IMG/VR virus record: IMGVR_UViG_3300033134_000011
Location: 1 to 27,171 of that record
DNA length: 27,171 nt
Direction: 5' to 3' (one strand)
Source: a virus
The notes beneath the pieces are model-generated. The model was given only the letters and a program-made list of their open reading frames with translations, did no database searches and was not told the origin of the DNA. This document shows positions 1-6,270 of this stretch, one piece after another. The translations under genes and the position numbers were made by a program. Position 1 is the stretch's first letter; the number at the start of each line of letters is the position of its first letter.

Positions 1-2
1 CC

Positions 3-1070
3 GTGAGCGCGAAGACGCCGCTCCTGTCGTGGAAGAAGCGCCCGCCCGAGTCGCCCGCGGAGGCGAAGGCCGCGCGCCTGCTCTCGCAGCTCGGGCCCGC
101 CCCCACGCTGCCGCCCGAGGCGCACGCCCGCATCGCGCAGAAGCTCCGGAGCGGCGCCGCGCCGCGCAAGGAGCGGCTCACCCTGCTGCCGCCCATGCGC
201 ATCTCCGTCATCGCGAGCGGCCTCGCCTCCATGGCCATCGTGGGCGTGCTCGTGTTCGTGATGTTCGACCAGAAGGCGGCGCGCGAGAGCCTCCTGGAGC
301 GGGCGCCCGCTCCGGCGGCGACCGCGGCGGCTCCGGCCCAGCCCCCCGCGCCCAAGGACGTCGACAACCTGGAACCGCAAGCGCCCGCGGCGCTCTTCGC
401 CGAGAAGCCCGCGGCCAACCACGGCGCGGCGGCGCACAGCGCGGCGAAGAAGGAGCGCGCCCCCCTGGCCTTCAAGGGCACGGGGAGCCTCGGTTTCGGC
501 AGCCCGGCGGCCGGCCTGGGACGAGGAGCACCGGAGGGAGCGTTCGCACACGCGCAACCGCCCCCCGGCTGGAGGGCGAAGACCGCCGCGCGCGGCGCCG
601 TCCAGGACCTGGCCGCCCCCTTCCCGGAGGAAGAGCTCGCGGGCGGGGGCGGCGCCGCGAGGAAGCTCCGCCTGCAGGAGCAGGGCCCGCCGCCCGCTCC
701 GCCGGCCGGCCCCGCGGCGGTCGCCCAGGCTTCCGCCTCTGCGGAGGCCGCGCCGCGGACCGCCCCCCCGGCCGCAGCGCCCGCCCCGATGGCCGTTACC
801 AAGGGCGAGCTCACCGCCGACGACAAGAACGACGAGGCCGAGCGCCGCGAGCAGGCGCCCGCGTGCGAGCAGTTCGCGCCGGGCCTCGACGCCGACGCCC
901 TCCCCGCGGCCCGCCTCTCCGAGCACGACCTCATCGCCCGGGCGCGCTGCCGCCTCGCGCGCGGCGACCGCAGCGGCGCACGCGACGACCTCGACGCCTA
1001 CCTCGCGCGCTTCCCGAAGGGGCGCTTCGCCCGCGAAGCCGCCGCCCGACGCGCGACCCTGCCGCCGTGA
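3..1070 (+). CDS. Single-pass membrane protein, anti-sigma-factor-like (host)
   Basis: A 355-aa host protein. It has a basic cytoplasmic N-terminus (about 1-64), one membrane segment (about 66-88, core SVIASGLASMAIVGVLVFVM), a long Ala/Pro-rich stretch likely to be periplasmic (about 95-290), and a C-terminal helical part (about 305-355) that reads like one TPR unit followed by the 'YLARFPKGRFA' type of motif. This layout is common for myxobacterial proteins encoded directly after an ECF sigma factor, where the N-terminal part holds the sigma factor and the C-terminal part senses or scaffolds. That role is an inference from architecture, as no conserved zinc-binding anti-sigma motif is visible. 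The start is GTG at 3; GTGA there implies a 4-base overlap with an upstream gene outside the window, probably the sigma factor. The gene ends 63 bp before the tRNA, on the same strand. Confidence 0.75.
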   Translation: MSAKTPLLSWKKRPPESPAEAKAARLLSQLGPAPTLPPEAHARIAQKLRSGAAPRKERLTLLPPMRISVIASGLASMAIVGVLVFVMFDQKAARESLLERAPAPAATAAAPAQPPAPKDVDNLEPQAPAALFAEKPAANHGAAAHSAAKKERAPLAFKGTGSLGFGSPAAGLGRGAPEGAFAHAQPPPGWRAKTAARGAVQDLAAPFPEEELAGGGGAARKLRLQEQGPPPAPPAGPAAVAQASASAEAAPRTAPPAAAPAPMAVTKGELTADDKNDEAERREQAPACEQFAPGLDADALPAARLSEHDLIARARCRLARGDRSGARDDLDAYLARFPKGRFAREAAARRATLPP

Positions 1071-1089
1071 CGCCGCGCCCTTCCGGCGC

Positions 1090-1118
1090 TGGACAAGGGC
1101 GCGCGCAGGTCGTAGAAA
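1090..1118 (+). promoter_or_regulatory. Putative sigma-70-type promoter of tRNA-Thr
   Basis: TGGACA (1090-1095) and TAGAAA (1113-1118) are separated by exactly 17 bp. They match 5/6 and 4/6 of the bacterial housekeeping consensus. Transcription would begin near 1125, just before the mature tRNA 5' end at 1134. The call rests on spacing and position only. Confidence 0.45.
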
Positions 1119-1133
1119 GCGCGGTCGCCGTCC

Positions 1134-1206
1134 GCCGACATAGCTCAGTTGGTAGAGCAGCTGATTCGTAATCAGCAGGTCCCCGGTTCAAGTCCGGGTG
1201 TCGGCT
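1134..1206 (+). tRNA. tRNA-Thr (anticodon CGT)
   Basis: A full cloverleaf can be drawn. Acceptor GCCGACA (1134-1140) pairs with TGTCGGC (1199-1205), with discriminator T at 1206. The D-arm has GCTC/GAGC around AGTTGGTA. The anticodon stem GCTGA/TCAGC encloses loop TTCGTAA with anticodon CGT at 1167-1169, which reads ACG (Thr). The T-arm is CCCGG TTCAAGT CCGGG. CCA is not encoded. It is the last recognisable host gene before the prophage, so its 3' end is a candidate attachment site. Confidence 0.96.
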
Positions 1207-1225
1207 CCTGAAATAAGGCGGTTGC

Positions 1226-1239
1226 GTTCCACGTGGAAC
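1226..1239. promoter_or_regulatory. parS-like ParB-binding palindrome
   Basis: GTTCCACGTGGAAC is a perfect 14-bp inverted repeat and fits the conserved core of bacterial parS, GTTNCACGTGNAAC. It is the only such site I found in the window. It lies in the 115-bp non-coding strip between tRNA-Thr and the last phage gene, so it may belong to the host chromosome or to the prophage. No parA or parB gene is present here. Function is inferred from the motif alone. Confidence 0.6.
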
Positions 1240-1321
1240 CTGCCGGCCCGCCGTAGGCCCGCGGTGAGCCCGGATTCAGCCAGGCCGCGAGCGTCTGTCA
1301 CCGGGTTGTCCCCCGGCCGGG

Positions 1322-1640
1322 CTAGGCGCGCTGCGGCCAGTGCAGATGGCCGGGCGTCGGCGCCGGGCAGATCGCGACCGACGTCACCCACAGCATCGCC
1401 GCCCGATCGTTGGATTCGCCACCGGCGCAGCCGTCGAGGAAGACCTGGACGTTGTAGCCGTCGCCCGGGAGCGGCTGGACCTTCGTGCCGTCCTCGTTCA
1501 CGATCTCGCATCCCTCGGCGTACTCGTTGTCCCAGACGCGAACGACGATGGCCGGGCGAATCTCGCCCTTCGAGAGACCCGGGCGCCTCGTTGCCGCGCG
1601 CCGTGTAGTGGAGAATCCGACCGACCGTTGCCTTGTCCAT
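1322..1640 (-). pseudogene. Small phage protein of 'MDK-TVGRI-HY ... HWPE' type, frameshifted
   Basis: Translation starts at ATG 1640 after a strong AGGAGG site (MDKATVGRILHYTARGNEAP). From about 1583 onward the sensible reading frame is one base later, giving 'GLSKGEIRPAIVVRVWDNEY' and ending 'PGHLHWPQRA' at the TAG at 1322-1324. The original frame runs on with low-complexity Arg-rich sequence to 1188, into the tRNA gene. Joined, the two parts make about 105 aa that resemble small phage proteins beginning MDKPTVGRIVHY and ending GTWHWPER; their function is unknown. The apparent single-base insertion lies in CCCGGG (1578-1583). It may be a real mutation, a sequencing error in a GC run or, less likely, programmed +1 slippage at CCC. 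This is the last gene of the late operon. Confidence 0.65.
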
Positions 1641-1657
1641 GTGCTCCTCCTGGTTGC

Positions 1658-2206
1658 TCAGCACCCCAGCGCCGCGCGCGCCCGCGAGATCGCCGCGGTG
1701 CGGAGCGCCAGGTCCGTCAGGCCGCCGTTGATCCGGCGGGTGATGCCCTCGATGTCGAAGCCGTCGGCGAGCTCGTTGAGGCCGCGCGTCGACCAGAACC
1801 ACCCGGCCACCCGCCAGCAGACTCCAGGGGTCGCGGCGAGGTCGGGCTGGTTCACCAGGTCGACGCCGAGCGCCTGGGAGGCCTGCTGGTAGTTCGATCG
1901 GCCAGTGATCTGAATCGGCCCTCGCCCGCGGAAGAGGTAGCCGTCCCCGGTCTGCGTGTTGCCGAGCTCGGTGGCCACGTGCGACGGCGGCTCGTACCGC
2001 GCCTGCGCCTCGGACGGCCCCCAGTCCTCCTCTAGGCCGCGGAGCTGGTTGCACTCGAGGCTACACTCGCCGAGCCAGCAGGCGAGCCGCGCGGGACTGT
2101 CGATGCCGAACTCGGCGGCCGCCGCGTTCAGCGGGTCGAGGTGGGCCGCGACGACGTCGGCCGGCGCGCGCGGCATGATGGCCTGCAGCTGCTCGGCGGT
2201 GATCAC
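1658..2206 (-). CDS. Endolysin, glycoside hydrolase family 19 (chitinase-like) fold
   Basis: A 182-aa protein that should cleave peptidoglycan glycan strands to release phage. The clearest signature is 'FRGRGPIQITGRSNY', the substrate-cleft motif of GH19-type phage lysozymes. 'LACWLGECSLECNQLRGLEE' upstream supplies acidic residues where the catalytic Glu is expected, although the usual order is only partly clear. There is no signal peptide, so export through a holin is expected. I chose GTG at 2206 because GTGA overlaps the stop of the upstream gene by 4 bases, the pattern used throughout this operon. A longer reading from 2260 would run through most of the preceding gene's 3' end. The protein is shorter than typical plant-type GH19 enzymes but normal for phage lysins. 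Confidence 0.85.
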   Translation of the reverse strand: MITAEQLQAIMPRAPADVVAAHLDPLNAAAAEFGIDSPARLACWLGECSLECNQLRGLEEDWGPSEAQARYEPPSHVATELGNTQTGDGYLFRGRGPIQITGRSNYQQASQALGVDLVNQPDLAATPGVCWRVAGWFWSTRGLNELADGFDIEGITRRINGGLTDLALRTAAISRARAALGC

Positions 2207-2475
2207 GGCGCGAAGGCCTCCCGCTCGAGCGCGGCCTCGAGCCTGTTGTAGTAGCGCCACCGCTGGGCCCGCGCGACCTCGCGCGCCAGGCTCGAGCTCG
2301 CGGAGAAGCGGCCATCCATCCCGCGCAGCCCAGGCCCGGCTGGGCGCAGGAAGACCGGCAGCGTCGGGACCGGCAGTGGCTCGTGGCGCCCGAACAGCGG
2401 CGCCTGGAAGGCGAGCGCGTTCACGCCCAGGATGAGGGCGATGACCGCGGGCGCGATGAGGGTCTCTCGCTTCAC
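2203..2475 (-). CDS. Small membrane protein in lysis region
   Basis: A 90-aa protein with one hydrophobic segment near the N-terminus (about 7-23, 'IAPAVIALILGVNALAF'), a Pro-rich stretch, and a charged helical C-terminus (about 60-88, with repeated Arg/Glu/Ala). It overlaps both neighbours by 4 bases (ATGA upstream, GTGA downstream), so it is surely translated. The topology (short N-terminal anchor and helical tail), directly before the endolysin, would suit an inner-membrane spanin or other lysis accessory. No family motif supports this, so it is best treated as unknown. Confidence 0.7.
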   Translation of the reverse strand: MKRETLIAPAVIALILGVNALAFQAPLFGRHEPLPVPTLPVFLRPAGPGLRGMDGRFSASSSLAREVARAQRWRYYNRLEAALEREAFAP

Positions 2476-3737
2476 TTCGCCGGCGACGTGGGCGCGCTGG
2501 CGCCCGCTGGAGCTCCGGCGGCTCCCGGCGCAGTGGTGTCCAACGTCGCCGGCGGCGGATTGGGAGGCGCTGTGGCGACCGTCGCGGGAGCCGCCGGCGG
2601 CCGCGTGTTCAGCTCCGCGGCGCCGCCGAGCTGGATGCCGATCGTGAGAGCGACGGCCATGTTCTTCAGGCTGAAGCTCCCGACGGCCAGACCCGAGATC
2701 GTGCCGCCGTAGTCCTGCACCAGGTCGGGCAACGCCACGATGCAGCCGAGGGCGCCGACGAAGCAGAGCGCCGGACCGGCGCCCACCGAGAAGAGCGTCT
2801 GTCCCCCGTCGGTCGCCAGGTTCGCGAGGCCGCCAAAGCCCAGGGTGAGGATCGGCTTGTTCCCGAGGACGGAGCCGAAGTTCTCCTGGAAGAAGTCCCA
2901 GCCGAACTCATAGCCGAGGCCACCGCCGAACGCGCTCGAGGCGGGCTTGCCGCTCGCGGGATCCTCCCACCGCAGGAGGTAACCGGACGCGAGGGGGCCG
3001 TGGGAGAACTGGCCGTTCGTGAAGGGCACGACACACGTGTTCGTCGTCTGGTCGAGCGTCTGTCCCGCCGGGCACGTGAGGGTCTGAGCCCGCGCCGGCG
3101 CCGCGAAGACGAGCCCGAGCAGGAGCACGGCGAGCAGCCGTGGCGGCGGCCGCGGCCAGCCGCGATCGCGCCGCGTGACGTAGACCGCGAGCAGGAGCCA
3201 GCCCGTCACCACCGCGGCGAGACAGATCGCGAAGGTCGCGTGCCCGGCGACCCAGAGGCGCCAGCCGAGGATCCCGAGCATGCTGAGGCCGCACAGGACC
3301 GCGAGCATCCGCTGGATGGCGAGGCCTCCCGCCGGCGAGGGCATGTTCGCCACGCCGCCGCCCGGCGTCGTGACCGGCGCCGGCGGCGGCAGATTCGCCT
3401 TCAGGTGCAACCGCTGGTGGATGATGTCGCCGACGATCGCCTCGGCGTCCTTTTCGGCCTGGCCGTGGTTCGCCGCCCAGAACGAGATCGCGGAGGCCTT
3501 CGCCGCGGCGAACGCGGCTGCCGGGTCCTTGCCGCCCTTGATGGCCTCGAGCATCCCCTCGCCGGCCTGCTCCGCGAGCGCAGCTGCGTCGGCCTCCGCG
3601 GCGTCGCCCTTCGAGGTGAAGAAGCCCACGACCGTCGCGCCCAGGCCGACCCAGGCGGTGATGAGGTGCGGTCCGAGCACGACCGTCAGGCCGAGCCAGA
3701 GGATGGGATTCGAGAGCTCTCCGAGTGCCTTGTCCAT
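2472..3737 (-). CDS. Polytopic membrane protein with an internal signal-peptide-like segment and exported beta-rich C-terminus
   Basis: 421 aa in one unbroken frame from ATG 3737, with AGGAGG just upstream. Residues 11-40 are hydrophobic and are followed by an Ala-rich helical region (about 45-115). Two membrane segments lie at about 143-163 and 166-187. Residues 201-218 (LLAVLLLGLVFAAPARAQ) look like a signal peptide with an AxA cleavage site. The remaining 200 residues are Gly/Phe-rich and beta-like, with two early Cys pairs (TLTCPAGQTLDQTTNTCVV), ending in a Pro/Ala/Thr-rich tail. The N-terminal part and location suggest a holin-like role; the exported C-terminal part is unusual for a holin. 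I saw no start codon that would let the C-terminal half be made separately. Function unknown. Confidence 0.7.
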   Translation of the reverse strand: MDKALGELSNPILWLGLTVVLGPHLITAWVGLGATVVGFFTSKGDAAEADAAALAEQAGEGMLEAIKGGKDPAAAFAAAKASAISFWAANHGQAEKDAEAIVGDIIHQRLHLKANLPPPAPVTTPGGGVANMPSPAGGLAIQRMLAVLCGLSMLGILGWRLWVAGHATFAICLAAVVTGWLLLAVYVTRRDRGWPRPPPRLLAVLLLGLVFAAPARAQTLTCPAGQTLDQTTNTCVVPFTNGQFSHGPLASGYLLRWEDPASGKPASSAFGGGLGYEFGWDFFQENFGSVLGNKPILTLGFGGLANLATDGGQTLFSVGAGPALCFVGALGCIVALPDLVQDYGGTISGLAVGSFSLKNMAVALTIGIQLGGAAELNTRPPAAPATVATAPPNPPPATLDTTAPGAAGAPAGASAPTSPAK

Positions 3738-3750
3738 GAGTCCTCCTGGT

Positions 3751-4020
3751 TCACTTCCCGCCGACGAAGGCGGCCTGCGCTGGGGCGGCGAGCCGCCCCT
3801 TGAGAAATGCGATCTGCGCGTCCTGCGCGTCGTTCTTCGCCGCGAGCGCCGCGTCCTGGGCGCGCACGTCCCGGTCGAGCTGCGCGACCTGGGTGGCGAT
3901 CGGCTCGACCGCGGCCTGGATGCGATGGTCGAGCCACGCGGTCGCGGAGCCCAGGAGCGCGGCCCCGAGCAGCGCGGCCTGCACCTGCTTCGGGAGCAGC
4001 TTCACGAGGAGCTCGCTCAC
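3751..4020 (-). CDS. Small membrane-anchored coiled-coil protein (lysis region)
   Basis: An 89-aa protein. A hydrophobic segment (about 14-29, 'VQAALLGAALLGSATAWL') is followed by a helical, heptad-like stretch (about 36-70, 'VAQLDRDVRAQDAALAAKND'). GTG at 4020 is chosen because GTGA overlaps the stop of the gene before it. The arrangement, N-terminal anchor and C-terminal coiled coil, mirrors that of its upstream neighbour (coiled coil and then anchor), so the pair may act together in the inner membrane. Possible roles are spanin or holin accessory; neither is shown by a motif. Confidence 0.7.
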   Translation of the reverse strand: MSELLVKLLPKQVQAALLGAALLGSATAWLDHRIQAAVEPIATQVAQLDRDVRAQDAALAAKNDAQDAQIAFLKGRLAAPAQAAFVGGK

Positions 4021-4406
4021 CGGCGCGCTCCCGGGTGCTCGGCCTGGTACGCCTCGATTGCGGCCACGATGGTCTCCACCGGTGGCGCCGGCGGATGCTG
4101 GACGGTCCAGAGCGAGACCAAGGTGGCAATCACCGCGGCGCCGGCGATCGCCCACTGTGGCCAGTTCGTCTGCCGCTTGTCCCTGGTCCGCTCGGCCTGG
4201 GACTGGATGCGGATGACCTCCGCGAGCTGCGGCTCGACCTCGGCCATGCGCTCCCTCAGCGCCATGAAATCCTTCTGCAGGTCTTCGATGTCGCGTGCGA
4301 GCCAGTCGTGCTCGCGGCGGTTGAGGTCCCGCAGCCCCTTGAAGGCCTCGTCGAGCCGCGCCGGGTTCGGGCTGTCGACGGTGTCGTGGTCGCGCTCGGA
4401 GGACAC
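4017..4406 (-). CDS. Coiled-coil protein with C-terminal membrane anchor, XhlA-like layout
   Basis: About 129 aa. Residues 15-75 are a long charged helix with a heptad pattern ('REHDWLARDIEDLQKDFMAL', 'RERMAEVEPQLAEVIR'), and a single membrane segment follows ('WPQWAIAGAAVIATLVSLW'). A coiled coil followed by one TM helix is the layout of XhlA-type holin partners, which fits the lysis region, but no specific motif proves it. The start is uncertain. GTG 4406 begins 8 bases after the upstream stop but has no clear ribosome-binding site; ATG 4508 would overlap the previous gene by about 90 bases with poor-looking sequence. Confidence 0.65.
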   Translation of the reverse strand: MSSERDHDTVDSPNPARLDEAFKGLRDLNRREHDWLARDIEDLQKDFMALRERMAEVEPQLAEVIRIQSQAERTRDKRQTNWPQWAIAGAAVIATLVSLWTVQHPPAPPVETIVAAIEAYQAEHPGARR

Positions 4407-4414
4407 ATCGGCGG

Positions 4415-4849
4415 TCAGAAGCCGTTGCCGGCCGGGTTCACCTGGCAGGCGCCGAGAACTCCGGCATCGCTGTTCGTGACGCTCAGCTGGACCTTCATCA
4501 TCGGCCACGCGTTCGCGGTCACGGTGATGGCCACGCCGGCGTCGAGGCCGCCGTCGAGCGCCTGGAACGTCGTCGAGGTGCTCGTGATGACCGCCCAGTA
4601 CTTCCCGTCGATGCTGCCGAGCAGCTGCACCGTGCCGTTGCCGTTCCCTGGCACCGGCGCGTAGACCGGGCAGGTCACGACGAACTGCGTGGGGTTCAAC
4701 CCGTTCGCGCTCAGCGTGACGACGTCGCTGGTGCGAACGCCGCCGTCGAGCAGGATCGTCTGTGAGCCGCCCCAGGTGAGGGGCAGCGCAAGCGCCCGGA
4801 TCGAGAAGACCGCAAGGAGCGCCCCAGCCAGAAGCGACAGCCGTCTCAT
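4415..4849 (-). CDS. Small exported beta-rich protein of unknown function
   Basis: A 144-aa protein starting with a clear Sec signal peptide (MRRLSLLAGALLAVFSIRAL, then ALPLTW). The mature part (about 120 aa) is rich in Thr, Val and Gly with repeated short beta-like stretches, Asp-Gly-Gly and Asp-Ala-Gly words, and two Cys ('VVTCPVYAPVP' and 'VLGACQVNP') that could form a disulfide. The start at 4849 is chosen for the signal peptide; the ribosome-binding site is weak. It is the first gene of the lysis region after the antisense lipoprotein gene. An exported beta protein here is unusual; it might act in the periplasm or at the cell surface. The same DGG-rich style is seen in the large exported fibre at 9848-12646. 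Confidence 0.7.
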   Translation of the reverse strand: MRRLSLLAGALLAVFSIRALALPLTWGGSQTILLDGGVRTSDVVTLSANGLNPTQFVVTCPVYAPVPGNGNGTVQLLGSIDGKYWAVITSTSTTFQALDGGLDAGVAITVTANAWPMMKVQLSVTNSDAGVLGACQVNPAGNGF

Positions 4850-5008
4850 ACCCGATCGGCTACGCCCGCGGCGCCGGCGCCGTCCACCGCTGCTCTGGCG
4901 CCCGTGCAAACGTTGCGTTCTGCGTCGATGGCCGCCTGAATTTTGCAGCCGTGTGGCCGTCTCAGTCGACAGGGCGTATCATCGCCCCAGCTCTCAGGAG
5001 GAGCTCCC
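4850..5008. promoter_or_regulatory. Divergent intergenic region upstream of the lipoprotein gene
   Basis: 159 bp between the minus-strand exported-protein gene and the plus-strand lipoprotein gene. It is the longest non-coding stretch in the phage part and must hold the lipoprotein promoter. TATCAT (4977-4982) is a possible -10, but no good -35 lies at 16-18 bp; TTGCAG at 4943 is too far away. No operator-like repeat is visible. Confidence 0.35.
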
Positions 5009-5572
5009 ATGCGTCACCAGGTGCTTGCACTCGTCGCCGCGGCCGCCGTTGCCGCCTGCGGCGCCCCCCCGGACACCTCGAGCAGCTCCTCGACGGGCGC
5101 AGGTTCCCCGAGCAGCTCCTCGAGCGGCGGCAGCTCGAGCGGCGGCCGCGCGGGGACCTCGAGCAGCTCCTCGGGCTCGAGCTCGTCGAGCAGCTCCACC
5201 TCGGCCGGCTCCTCGAGCTCCGGCGGCTCGACGGGCGGGAGCTCGAGCGGCGGCGGCTCGAGCGGGGGTTCGACCGGAGCACCGGCGTGCACGAATCCAG
5301 GACCGGCCAATGCGCTTCCATCCTGCAGCGCGAATGAAGGGTGCTGCCTCGGGACGGTTTGCACGACCACCGTGCCACAGTCCGGCGGTCTTCCGGCTTG
5401 CGTCTACGTGGGCCTGTGGACGTGCACGGCCGGTTACTGCTGGGACGGTACTGCCTGCGCCGCGGGTGGAACACAGTGTCCGCAGGAGCCAACCGGGGCT
5501 CCCTGCGACGATCGCAGCGATGGTCAGTGCAGCAGTGGATTCTGCAATCCCGATGCTGGGACCTGCCTCTAG
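5009..5572 (+). CDS. Ser-rich, Cys-rich lipoprotein (probable moron)
   Basis: A 187-aa protein. The N-terminus MRHQVLALVAAAAVAAC-G is a signal peptide ending in a lipobox, so the mature protein should be lipid-anchored. Residues about 24-90 are an almost pure Ser/Gly/Thr linker. The last about 95 residues form a compact domain with 14 Cys (an even number, consistent with disulfides), including 'EGCCLGTVC' and ending 'FCNPDAGTCL'. This linker-plus-Cys domain is typical of myxobacterial surface lipoproteins. The start has a perfect AGGAGGA (4996-5002). The gene lies opposite to all other phage genes, between tail-fibre and lysis genes, as expected of a moron expressed in the lysogen. Its target is unknown; surface alteration or superinfection exclusion is speculation. 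Confidence 0.85.
   Translation: MRHQVLALVAAAAVAACGAPPDTSSSSSTGAGSPSSSSSGGSSSGGRAGTSSSSSGSSSSSSSTSAGSSSSGGSTGGSSSGGGSSGGSTGAPACTNPGPANALPSCSANEGCCLGTVCTTTVPQSGGLPACVYVGLWTCTAGYCWDGTACAAGGTQCPQEPTGAPCDDRSDGQCSSGFCNPDAGTCL
5080..5280 (+). repeat. Degenerate Ser/Gly codon repeat
   Basis: Runs of agcagctcctcg-type units encode the Ser/Gly linker of the lipoprotein. They are degenerate and in frame, so they are a coding low-complexity region and not a mobile or CRISPR repeat. Such tracts can change length by slippage. Confidence 0.8.
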
Positions 5573-6261
5573 CTCCGCGGTCCGAAGGCCACGAAGAAGA
5601 TGCCCATCGCGGTCGTGGCGAGGTCGATCTGTGTGAGCGCCGATCTCGACCACATGCTCAGGTCCGCCTGTGTGCCGGAGCTCGCCGAGTAGGAGCCGAA
5701 CGCCGAGGAGCCGGCGGACGTGGCGATCACCAGGGCGCCGTAGTAGTTCGACGAGAAGCCCTTCGCGAAGTTGACGACGACGGCCAGACCGGAGATCGAC
5801 ACGCTGGCGACGTCGGCGCCCGCCTCGAGGCTGGCGTTGCCGGCGCCATCGGTCTCGATGTAGCCCCAGCTCGCTCCCTGCTTCGCGAGGAAGGCCAGCC
5901 AGTCGGCGCCCATCGAGAGCGGCACGTCGATGGCCGCCGCCGTCGGAGCGTCGGAGCCGACGGGTTCCTGGATGGTGGGCGCCACGCCGGCCATCGGGAG
6001 ATCGCCGGCGCAGGTCCAGGTGACCGTGCCGTCGACGACGGTCCCGCCCGGAACGAGGGGCCAGGGGGAAGGCTCGGACGATCCGGTCGTGCCGCTGCTT
6101 CCGGCGTTGTAGTAGTAGAGCCCGTTCGGCGCGGCCTTCGGGTAGACCTGCGCGCCCGTGCCCTTCACGGTGCTCGCCGCCCACTGCGCCGGGCTGCTCG
6201 GCGCCGGAGCTCCGGCCACCTGCGCGCTGCCCCCCTGCTGTCCTGCGTATCCGCTCGGCAT
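5569..6261 (-). CDS. Short tail-fibre / tail tip protein
   Basis: A 230-aa protein whose middle part carries the phage tail-fibre module of the type 'YPKAAPNGLYYYNAGSSG ... SEPSPWP ... VDGTVTWTCAG' (about residues 38-85), found in many fibre and collar proteins. A Gly/Ala/Ser-rich N-terminus precedes it and a beta-like domain follows (about 105-230). It is the last gene of the tail module and probably contacts the host surface or attaches a fibre. The position after the gp48-like protein corresponds to Mu gene S, but it is much shorter than Mu S. Its stop codon shares the CTAG tetramer with the stop of the convergent lipoprotein gene. Confidence 0.75.
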   Translation of the reverse strand: MPSGYAGQQGGSAQVAGAPAPSSPAQWAASTVKGTGAQVYPKAAPNGLYYYNAGSSGTTGSSEPSPWPLVPGGTVVDGTVTWTCAGDLPMAGVAPTIQEPVGSDAPTAAAIDVPLSMGADWLAFLAKQGASWGYIETDGAGNASLEAGADVASVSISGLAVVVNFAKGFSSNYYGALVIATSAGSSAFGSYSASSGTQADLSMWSRSALTQIDLATTAMGIFFVAFGPRS

Positions 6262-6270
6262 GGTGCCTCC

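Noticed and set aside
1312-1321. CCCGGCCGGG palindrome as the terminator of the late operon
   Set aside because: It has no loop to speak of, no U-tract, and lies directly at the stop codon. No convincing terminator is visible in 1207-1321.
1188-2054. Long minus-strand frame running from the endolysin region into the tRNA gene
   Set aside because: Only its short MDKATVGRI part is real (see the frameshifted gene at 1322-1640). The remainder is the wrong frame of the endolysin or of sequence after the frameshift.
4943-4982. TTGCAG ... TATCAT as a promoter of the lipoprotein gene
   Set aside because: The spacing is 28 bp, far from the 16-18 bp needed. Only the TATCAT part is kept as a weak possibility.
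5080-5280. Regular short repeats resembling a CRISPR or tandem array
   Set aside because: The units are in frame, degenerate and encode Ser/Gly. There are no unique spacers of constant length.
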